NCBI GenBank assembly: GCA_025506515.1
Contig: CM046457.1
Location: 36,962,231 to 37,026,230, forward strand
Direction: 5' to 3'
DNA length: 64,000 bases
Source: Flaveria trinervia
Taxonomy: Eukaryota; Streptophyta; Magnoliopsida; Asterales; Asteraceae
Shown piece after piece: positions 55,428-64,000 of the stretch; position 1 is the stretch's first letter, and each line of letters opens with the position of its first letter. The translations under genes and the position numbers were made by a program. The notes under the pieces were generated by a model. The model worked only from the letters and a program-made list of their open reading frames with translations, did not search any database and was not told the origin of the DNA.

Positions 55428-56993
55428 TGATGTGCTTCAAATTATACTTAAAAATCCTGTCAAAAACACATCAATTTTTTCTAAATATCTTCCTTAAATT
55501 GATGAAAATGTACTTAAAAGTCTTAAATTATGTTTTCAGGTGTAAAAGGGCAAGATTGACAAAAGAAACATATTTAACAAGAAATTGAAGCGATCCAAGC
55601 TTTGGAGTCCAAGCATGGGGCCGTGCCTCATTAAGCATGCCCCCATGCCTTGCCAGAAACACACCCCTGTGCTAAATTAACACACCCCCGTGGTTGGACA
55701 TCTGACAAGGACAAAAGTACTGTCCACCAACTCCAACACGGGGTCGTGCCCCATTTAGCACGGGGTCATGCCCGACATAACCTGCATGTACGAGCTGACC
55801 AACTTTCGTAAGCATTGTACTAGCATGGCGTCATGCTTAAACACTCCGGAAAGCCTATAAATAGAAGCCTAAATTCACCATTTTTGGCAAGCTTTGGTGG
55901 GAGAGTTACTCTGCAAAACTCTCTCAGGAATCAAGACATCAAGGTCATTTGGAGGCTCGGGAGGCGCATACAACACTTGGAAGAAGCTCGGGATCGTCTA
56001 AACACCATCCATTATGGATTATCGGTTTGATTGTTCCATGTCACCGATGATTACATATCTATCTTCTTTGTTATATGTTGTTATGTTCAAGCTCATTATG
56101 AGCTAAACTCTTTTTACCATCCTAATCGGATGAAACTTATGTAATTTGTGATGAACTAATGGTGTGTTAAATATTGTGTTAATGTTGGGTGGTCTTGGGA
56201 AAACTATTAATGGGTAGCATCTACATTTGAACGGGAAGTTATAAATTTATGGTTTGTGATTGTGATCGTCATACAAAGTTGAAAAACCGTATGATTAACT
56301 TTCATTCGTGAAACCGGTCTTCATAATAAATCCATGGCTAATGAACTAGAAATGGTTACTAGAAATCATATCACTTTAACTTTCTGATCATTTGCGGGTT
56401 CCCTTTTGTTAGTTTGGAAACTTCAGTAATTGTTACGGTTTTCTAAAACTAATGGTATGTTAGGAAGGAACCTGAACAACTCTCTTTTTAACATTAAGTT
56501 ATGTTTTCAGAAATCGTATGTTAAATAGGTCACAAAAGATTTACCAATATACTAGGGCTTTGATCTGAGCAGTAAACTCAGTCTGACAGGATCAAGTCCT
56601 ACGACAGCAGGATAAACAAGAAATCACACCAGCTCATCTTTATAAACATTAACACAATTACATTAATCCATATCTTTAAATCACACCACCAACTCATCAC
56701 AGTTACATAAGTGGAGTCTAGTTAGGATGATAACTTTTATTCCCTGGTTTTAAATCCAGACGCTTCAAATCTTAGTTTACTTCTTTTTGTCATTGTTGTT
56801 AACCCTTAAAACCATTCCAATGCAAATTATCATTTTCTTTAACAAAAACCAAATCTGATAGTCAAATCGTCAAGTTTGTTGAGTAGGCTAGGTGTGTTCA
56901 CGGATTGATACTCAGTTCTTATCAACACTATATTACCATACGACAGGTACACTTTCTTTTGTGTATGTGGTTTAGTTTTAGTAATAACCAATT
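55428..56993 (+). repeat. 3' LTR of Athila B, interrupted by copia E2
   Basis: Collinear with 30621-32315 up to ACCAATT. The remaining ~80 bp (AAAAGTGAATTT... in the 5' LTR) should lie beyond copia E2, off the window. A ~50-bp block with two GC palindromes present at about 30920-30970 is missing near 55723. Confidence 0.9.
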
Positions 56994-57734
56994 TGTATAT
57001 ACATGTTTCCCTAGTTTCTGAACTTAATGTAATATGTTTCTATTGTCTTACACATATGTAATTGTACAGGTACCTAATGATATTCAATATGTCGTTGTGC
57101 TTATATAATGTTGAATATTTTATTGGTTGGTATGTTATAACACTTATTGATTTAACTATATTGGTTGTGGTTGTTTGAATAATATCCAAATCAATTAATA
57201 ACTATGAAACATATTCAAACTTAATCATGTGAAGTTCTCATGCGATTGGCCCATGCTAATGGACCATATGGATGAACAACTTCATGCTAATGAAACAGTC
57301 GTACGAATGAACCAGGAGACTAGATCAGTCACATGATTGAAACATGAGATTGACTCAGTCGCATGACTGAACACTCAGTCGTGCGAATGGATCAACCGCA
57401 TGACTCAATCACATGACTAAACCATGCAAATGGTCCAGTCGCACGATTGAGAAACCCTAACCTATAAATACCACTTAAATTGTTGAAAAACTAGACACTT
57501 TGAATATTTCGATACCTAGACGTACCCTAGCCGTCCAGAGACCTCTAGCAATTTGTTCCAACTTCATAGATCGTAATAGATCGATTGCTAATCATTCTTA
57601 ACATTTAGATTGAATCCTTAATTGATTCTACGTGCATTCTCACTGATTGGATCGCCAATAAAATAGGATTCCGCACTATTTGATTCGGTATACTCATAAA
57701 TGTGTTAGTATTCATCCTGTACACGATCCTAACA
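56994..57734 (+). repeat. 5' LTR of copia E2
   Basis: TGTATATACATG to CCTAACA, 741 bp, aligned with 27412-28118. Motif cluster (CAGTCGCACGATTG, CAGTCGTACGAATG) at 57285-57450, then TATA box CCTATAAATACC at about 57459. Confidence 0.85.
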
Positions 57735-57736
57735 AG

Positions 57737-57748
57737 TGGTATCAGAGC
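57737..57748 (+). other. Primer binding site of copia E2
   Basis: TGGTATCAGAGC, a full match to the initiator tRNA-Met site. Confidence 0.92.
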
Positions 57749-58208
57749 TTTGGCTCTAGATTTACATGTGATTCAATCGTTTTGATATAAAATTTGTGTT
57801 TTTACACTCAAAAGCACAATCTTTTGTGTCAAATCGGGTTTTAGACGTCTTCAGATCGTAAAGTTAAGTTTTTTCCAGCATACAGAAATTAGGGTTAGCA
57901 AAAATTCGTGTTTTTGTGTTCAAACACCTTAAACTTACCAATTTTCAAAATCCAGTAGGCCCAGTCGCACGACTGAGTTCATACGCATTCCCCATACGCA
58001 CGATTGGACTCATTCGTACTCCCATTCGTATGACTGAGAAGCCTATTCGCATTGTTCAACCGCATTAGTTCATTCGGCGACTGAGTCATCCCCATTAGTT
58101 TAGTCGCACGATTGAACCATCCGCATAGTCCAATCGCCCGAATAGCCCAATCTCACACCTTCATTCGCACTAATACAACAGTTTGGGTTAAAGTAAAAGT
58201 TAATAGCA
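57749..58208 (+). other. Leader of copia E2 with LTR-like motif cluster
   Basis: Untranslated. Copies of CAGTCGCACGACTGA and CATTCGCA type motifs at 57957-58170, as in the LTR and in the leader of E1. Confidence 0.55.
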
Positions 58209-60824
58209 ATGGAAGACCAATACTCAGCTTTCACAGCATGGAGAGACTTACATGTACAAAACTTACTCCTACTGGAGAATGAAGTGGGGAATCACAAAAA
58301 GCCCCCAAAGCTAATCACGTTAGACGAATACCCACAATGGAAGCAAAGTTTTGAAATCTACTTAAGTGGAGTAGATCCCAATCTGTGGGAGTATATATAG
58401 ACAGGGTACAGCATGCCGGTAGGAGCTAATGGTGTCATACTCACACTTGGTGGCATGACTAATGGACAAAAGGTCAAATACAATACCGAAAAGAAAGTTT
58501 ATGCTTTGCTTACACAGTTAATTCCAAAGGATATTTTCCACCAATTCTCAGAATATACACAAGCAAAGAAACTATGGGATGCATTGGAGAAAAGGTATGA
58601 CAGAAACGCATCATTGAAGGCCATAAAGGCTAAGGCTTTAAAGAAGGAGTTTGACAACTTCTCCTCGATGGGAAAAGAAAGCCAAGATGATGTTATTGAT
58701 GGGTTCTATCACTTGATGAGTGAGATGCACACTCATGGAGTATCGACGTCAATGGAGGACAAAGTGTCCAACTTTGCAGACAAGCTGCTGGAGAAATGGG
58801 TGTCATTTGTCTCAAATCTCAGACAGAACGGTATGCTAACGAATTTAGATATCAATGACTTCATTCTGAAGCTGAGAGAGGAAGAACAAAGAATAAAGTA
58901 CAGAGCTCAAAAGGCTTCTTATAATTAGAATCCTGCACTGTACAACACGACTCCTCAAGCCAAACATCTAGAGCACCTTTTCAGAGAACTTTTGTATCAA
59001 GCTCGTCTGGTCCTTCACCAGCCTCTACTTCAGGGTTAGAAATGTCTGGGTCATCTGGTACCCAATACATTGCACCTGAAGCACATGCATCAAAGCTGAA
59101 GACCAAGAACTTCGGCAATGTGACAGTTGAGTTAGCTAAGGAGCACATAGATCTCTTAGTTGTGGTAGTCAACTCCTATGATGGACTAATTGCTGGTAAG
59201 ATTGGGAACTGCCATCTGGCAGATGAGGATTATGAGCAAGTGGATGAGATAGAGCTAGAGCGGATGGACATAATGTGAGTCTTAGCCAATGCATTCCGGA
59301 GAGCTAAGAAGTTTGTCAAAAAGACCGGACAAAATTTGATTGCAACTAAGGACCCTACCTTCGGCTTTGATAAATCCAAGGTAACCTGCTTCAACTGCGA
59401 TGAGAAAGGGCACTTCAAAAGGGAGTGTGTGAAGCCAAAGAAGACTGGCAATGGGAATCCTTTCTCCTCCTTCAATCGTCAGGAGAAACCCACTAGCAGT
59501 CCTACTTCATCAAGCAAGGATCCCAAAACTTTGACTGCTCATGATGATGAAGGACAGGACTGGAACTTTCAGTTTGTCTCACCGGAAGAATCTAATATAG
59601 CTAGTGTTGAGGATATAGATGATGACTCAGCTACTGAAGAAGATATTGCAGTAGAACTTGCGATGTCAAACTCAGAGGAAATTGCGCCAGTGGTCAACTA
59701 CCTACCTGAAGATGGAAAAACTACGACAACGTCAGAATCACCAGCTCTAGAAACACCAGATTCTGCATTGATGGCTAATTCATCAGAATCTTCTCAGGTA
59801 AGTACTACTGACCAACTTTTCCATAATCATGCTTGTTTGATTATAATAAATTTAGGGAAAGCATTGATTTAAAATTTGCTAGGTTATTAGATCATAATGA
59901 TAACTTAGTAAAGGACTTGGAACTGTAAACTGAGGCTAACAGAGTTTTAAAACAAAATGAGCATAGTTACAAAGAAAAGATAGACCTTTTGAACAAAGAG
60001 CTTAGGGAAACAGAAGTTGTAGCCTTTAACCAAGCTAATGACATTAGGTACTATCTAAACTCCCTTGAGGACACTAAGAAACAAAAGGCAGTTTTAGAAG
60101 TAGAAGTTAATTCACTAAAACAAAAACTGCATAGTTGGACTAGTTCTTCACATATAGTCCAAAACTTAGTGAGAGAGAGAAACAACGGGGAGGGATTGGG
60201 TGATAAAGTGGTTCCACCACCACATGAGATCTTAATGAACACAAATGTAAAGCAATTAACGATAATCCAATCAAGGATCATATGTTATCAACTCATCTTC
60301 TAAGTGATCCAGATTCCACATGTTCATCAAATAAAAATGGCACTAAACAAAAAGAGGTCACCTTAAAGGCAAAAGGTAAAATGCCTTGCGTTAATGTGGA
60401 CAAGGAGTTTGAAAATGTTAGAATAATGTCTGGTTCAACAACTGTCAAATCTGAACCTAAAAGGACTAGTAATGTTAACCAATCATGTGCATCATGTCAA
60501 AGTCCTGAAAATAGAAAAGAAAAAGATGTTAAAAATGTTAAAGCAATTAACTTTGTTAAACCACACGAAACATCTAAACAAGCAAATTCAAAACCCAAAC
60601 AAAGTAAGGTCACCCGGGTGTCATATATATCTCCACAAAAACAATTAAATCATAAAGTTAAAAGCAGAGCTTGCTACAGTTGTGGAGAGTATGGACACAT
60701 TGCGTCTCATTGTCCTTACTATCAGACACCGAGGAGGAAAGTTGAACTTACTGAACAAAAACCTAGCTCAGTTAAGAGGAACTTAGTGACGCCACCTAAA
60801 AGAGATAATGAACCTAAACTTTAA
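58209..60824 (+). pseudogene. Gag of copia E2
   Basis: Starts MEDQYSAFTAWRDLHVQ. Gag domain: PPKLITLDEYPQWKQSFEIY, QAKKLWDALEKRYDRNASLK, KALKKEFDNFSSMGKESQDD, FILKLREEEQRIKYRAQKAS. First zinc knuckle intact at 59387-59428 (CFNCDEKGHFKREC). Coiled coil at 59940-60140. A GLGDKVVPPPHEIL segment precedes a second intact knuckle, CYSCGEYGHIASHC, at 60672-60713. Stops at 58398, 58926, 59276 and others. Two well-kept knuckles make it the better copy of the E family. Confidence 0.85.
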
Positions 60825-61047
60825 CACATTAGCCAGTCGTATGTTTATCACAAACATGCCTTACACAAAGCTGGCTTATGGAAGGAGAAATCAACCTCAA
60901 TGTCTGATAATGAGAACAAGAAGACATCTGAGCTTCCCTCACCCTCGAACAGTCAATGGATTACATTTATGATGTGTGATGCCTCTGGGAAACCCAAGCT
61001 AGTGAAGGCTTGGGTCCCTAACCTGAACTAATGTTTTCAAATTAAAT

Positions 61048-61457
61048 GTGCAGGGTGTTCGATATAGTGCTAAAACTAACACGTGGATTATAGACAGTGG
61101 AGCATTCAGGCACATGACAGGGAACAGGGATCTCCTATCAAACATCAAACACATAAAAGGAGGTCACGTTTCGTTTGCAGGAAACAAAGGTGGGTACATC
61201 ACAGCTCAAGGGGAAGTGGTAATCAGAAAGTGAAGTTTGACAAGGGAAAATACGTTCAACAACTTCAAAATAACTTGCTTTCTTTTTCTCAAATTTGTGA
61301 TAAAGACTTTAAGCTAGTTTTTGACAACAAGAAGTGCTATGTCCTGAAAAAGGACTATGTCATCCTGGAGGATCAAGTATTAATGTCTGCCTCAGGAAAT
61401 AAGGACCTTTATGTCTTGGATGTATCAAAGGCCTCCACAACGGATCATGAAGTTTAG
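61048..61457 (+). pseudogene. Protease and linker of copia E2
   Basis: TWIIDSGAFRHMTGNRDLLS holds the Asp-Ser-Gly active site. AGNKGGYITAQGEVV follows, then a frameshift near 61230, and VQQLQNNLLSFSQICDKDFK continues to 61457. Confidence 0.8.
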
Positions 61458-61463
61458 TGCTTC

Positions 61464-62445
61464 TTGTCAAAAGCTACTGAGAAGAAATCCATCTCCTGGC
61501 ATAGGAGAATGGGACACATTAATCCACGAAAGATGAATCACTTGAGCCAGAATGATCTAGTGAGAGGAGTTAACATCAAAAACTTCCAACTTCCGGATTT
61601 TTGTGTTGCGTGCAAGAAGGGCAAACAAACGAAGAAGTCTCATAAGGAAAATAAAGTTCATTCCATCAAACTTCCTCTTGAACTTCTTCACATGGATCTG
61701 TTTGGTCCAGTTAGTACAAGAAGCATCACAGGCGACTCGTACTGCTATGTAGTTACTAATGACTACTCGAGATTCACTTGGGTGATGTTTCTGAAATCCA
61801 AATGATAGACATTTGAGTCATTCAAGGAATTAGTAACTACTCTGGAGTCCTTATACAAGTTGAAGGTACATCAACTGTGCTCAGAAAACAGAACCGAGTT
61901 CAAGAATCCATGGATGGAAGCTTACTTCAAGGAAAAGGGAGTTGTGCATCAGTTCACTTCTGCCTACACTCCTCAGATGAACGGCGTTGCTGAACATAAG
62001 AATCGCAGCTTAATAGAGACAGCACGGACAATGCTAGCAGACTCAAAACTGCCTATCCAGTTCTGGAATGAAGCAGTTGCAAATGCGTGTTATACGCTAA
62101 ATCGGGTTCTGGTAGTTAAACGCCACGGAAAGACGTGTTACGAGTTACTTCAATGACGTCAACCTAATCTAGGTATCTCGAGCCATTTGGAGCTCCGTGC
62201 ACCCTACTGAAGAAGACTTAGGAGGGAAATTCAGCGAGAAGGCTGATGAAGGTATCTTTCTAGGATACAACATACCGAACAAGAGGGTCTACAACAACTC
62301 AACGGGTCAGGTAGAAGTGTGGTGTAATGTTGATGTTTCGAGATACACCACACCACCTGCGGAAAAGGACCCACCTTCTTTTTCGACTATGATGGGTTCA
62401 TCAAGTCCTTCAACATACATCTCTCCACTTCTGATGATGAGTTAG
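61464..62445 (+). pseudogene. Integrase of copia E2, catalytic Asp replaced
   Basis: Zinc domain ISWHRRMGHINPRKMNHLSQ and CVACKKGKQTKKSHK. Core: LLHMDLFGPVSTRS, YVVTNDYSRFTWVM (first Asp), a stop at 61803, then LCSENRTEFKNPWMEAY, where the usual SDNGTEF has Glu for the second catalytic Asp and Arg for Gly. The Glu segment reads GVAEHKNRSLIETART. A stop near 62154 and a frame change follow; EKADEGIFLGYNIPNKRVYN completes the C-terminal region. Confidence 0.85.
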
Positions 62446-62940
62446 CAACAAAGATGATGTATGATGTTCTAAACACACCATCTCAGGAATCTACATCATC
62501 TGGACTACAAGGCGATTCATCTAGCAACTCAGGGGGAGAACTTGAAGATAGTGACTCTTCCTCTGATGAAGAAGCTTGGAGACTGATCAAAACAACTAGG
62601 AGCAACAGGTTCCTCCTACTGATAGTCCATAAGCATCTGACATTGATACCTCTGAGTGTTCTGAACCTCAGAATCCTACTGCCTCAGATACTAACTGGAT
62701 GTTCATAATCTTGATTCTGAGGTAGTTGTTCCAACCACTCCTGGATCATGACTAAATGTGTATCATCCTTTGGATAATGTCATTGGAGATGTGAGATCAG
62801 TAGTTCAAACCAGAAATTAGTTGTATTCAGCTTATTATGACTCGGTGATCGAAAAAGGTTATCTTGATGACGGTGCATATCATTGCTTTGTGTCTTAATT
62901 TGAGCCAAAGTATGTAAGTGAAGAACTGAATAATAAGGCA
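62446..62940 (+). pseudogene. Linker between integrase and RT of copia E2
   Basis: Low-complexity Ser/Asp/Glu-rich block (SSNSGGELEDSDSSSDEEAW) followed by broken frames up to the RT start. Typical of the variable polyprotein linker; no domain expected. Confidence 0.55.
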
Positions 62941-64000
62941 TGGGTGAGTGCTATGCAAGAAGAACTTCTTCAGTTCAAGAAGTTAGGTGCATGGACTCTA
63001 GCCGATAGACCTAAAGGTGCTAAGGTCATTGGCACAAAATGGGTCTTGAAATGCAAGAAAGATGATCAAGGCATGATCATCAGAACAAGGCTTAACTTGT
63101 TGTTCAAGGATTTCGACAAGTCGAGGACATTGACTACAACGAAGTGTTTGCACCAGTGGCAAGAATGGAAGCAATCCGTATCATCCTTGCCTACACATCA
63201 TATATGAAGATTAAAGTTTATCAACTTTATGTGAAGAGTGCATTCCTTCATGGTGAAATTAGAGAGACAGTGTACGTCAGTCAACCCAAGGGATTTGAGG
63301 ATCCATATCATGGGGAAAGAGTTTACAAACTCGACAAGGCATTATATGGCTTCATCAAGCTCCCAGAGCTTGGTATGAGAAACTCTCGACTCGCCTTGTG
63401 AAACACGGTTTTCGCAGAGGTGTCAGTGATTGTACATTGTTCATAAAAGAAAAGGATGGAGATTTGCTGCTTGTCCAGATTTATGTAGATGACATAATCT
63501 TCGGTTCAAAGAACGAAGATCTATGTAAAGAATTTGAAGTAGTAATGAAGGCTGAGTTTGAAATGAGTGCCATAGGAGAGATGAAATTCTTTCTCGGTTA
63601 TAGGTGGATCAGACACAAAAAAGAGATATTCTTACATCAGACCAAGTATGTAGGAGATATCCTAAGTCGGTTTTACATGGAGAATTCTTTCGTAGCTGGG
63701 ACTCCACTTGCTACAAACCATGATGTAGCACCCGATAAGAATGGTGATCTGGTTGATGCCACCATGTACCGAGGAATGATTGGATCTCTCATGTACCTCA
63801 CCGCCTCAAGACCTGATATCATGTACGCGACATGTTTATGTTAAAGATATCAGGCAAAGCCAAAAGTTAACCATCTGATAGGGGTCAAAAGGATCTTTTG
63901 TTATCTGAAGGGTACTCCAACACTTGGGTTGTGGTATCCTCATGATGATGACTTCGAGCTAACAGCGTATAGTGACTCGGATTACGGTGGCTACAAGATG
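62941..64000 (+). pseudogene. RT and start of RNase H of copia E2
   Basis: WVSAMQEELLQFKKLGAWTL and GTKWVLKCKKDDQGMIIR, frameshift near 63090; FAPVARMEAIRIILAYTSYM, then VYQLYVKSAFLHGEI, where the catalytic Asp of QMDVKSAF is Tyr; VYKLDKALYGF, frame change; QIYVDDIIFGSKNEDLC with intact DD; FEMSAIGEMKFFLGY; MIGSLMYLTASRPDIMYATC, a stop at 63842; then RNase H begins with AYSDSDYGGYK at the window edge. Confidence 0.85.

Larger units (their letters stand above)
30621..56993 (+). mobile_element. Athila B: Ty3/Athila retrotransposon, about 13 kb without insertions
   Basis: 5' LTR, tRNA-Asp-type primer site, gag, protease, RT remnant, RNase H, integrase, spacer with small ORF, ORF3, ORF4, polypurine tract and 3' LTR. 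Copia F splits it at 37066-50377 inside the integrase tail. Copia E2 starts within its 3' LTR at 56994. It inserted into copia E1. The RT core is deleted and catalytic residues of protease and integrase are changed, so it is not autonomous. Confidence 0.9.
56994..64000 (+). mobile_element. Copia E2: Ty1/copia element, runs off the window
   Basis: LTR, tRNA-Met primer site, leader, gag, protease, integrase, RT and start of RNase H. Same family as E1. Inserted in the Athila B 3' LTR; the predicted duplication is CAATT (56989-56993), whose second copy is outside the window. Catalytic changes in integrase and RT, plus stops, show it is inactive. Confidence 0.9.

Noticed and set aside
1..64000. 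Host protein-coding or tRNA genes
   Set aside because: Every recognisable coding block belongs to a retrotransposon; primer sites resemble tRNA ends but no complete tRNA fold was found.

Overview
This window is plant nuclear DNA made almost entirely of LTR retrotransposons inserted into one another. No host gene, tRNA, rRNA or CRISPR array was recognised. The host is a flowering plant, probably a eudicot. An Asteraceae source is a guess from element style: SIRE-like copia elements with a long third ORF, and Athila elements carrying GC-rich palindromes. Nothing in the window proves it.

Layout, left to right. 1-2421 is the 3' end of SIRE-like Ty1/copia element A (third ORF, polypurine tract, 3' LTR). 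2422-13560 is copia B (gag, protease, integrase, RT, RNase H, spacer, third ORF, 3' LTR with a 28-bp minisatellite); its 5' end is missing. 13561-19864 is a deleted Athila (Ty3) element, Athila A. 19865-26084 is copia C (RT/RNase H and LTR), split by a 2.9-kb solo LTR (D, 19973-22837, 5-bp duplication TCTTG). 26085-27411 is a decayed third-ORF fragment. 27412-30620 is the LTR and gag of copia E1, cut by Athila B, which begins at 30621. Athila B runs to 56993 and is split at 37066-50377 by a complete minus-strand SIRE-like copia F (13.3 kb, both LTRs, 5-bp duplication CGCTA). At 56994 a second copy of the E family (E2) sits in the 3' LTR of Athila B and runs off the window.

Relative order can be read from the nesting: E1 is older than Athila B, which is older than both F and E2. 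Copia C is older than D. Copia A lies in copia B, and copia B lies in the 5' LTR of Athila A. All coding regions carry stops, frameshifts or lost catalytic residues, so no element seen here looks autonomous. The best preserved block is the integrase and N-terminal RT of copia B.

The most interesting signal is regulatory. In three elements (copia B, copia F, Athila B) the spacer before the extra 3' ORF carries the same family-specific short motif array as that element's LTR, followed by a TATA-like sequence. Athila ORF3 also has a conserved splice-acceptor-like sequence directly before its start. This suggests internal promoters that mimic the LTR, and perhaps a spliced message, for the envelope-position ORF.
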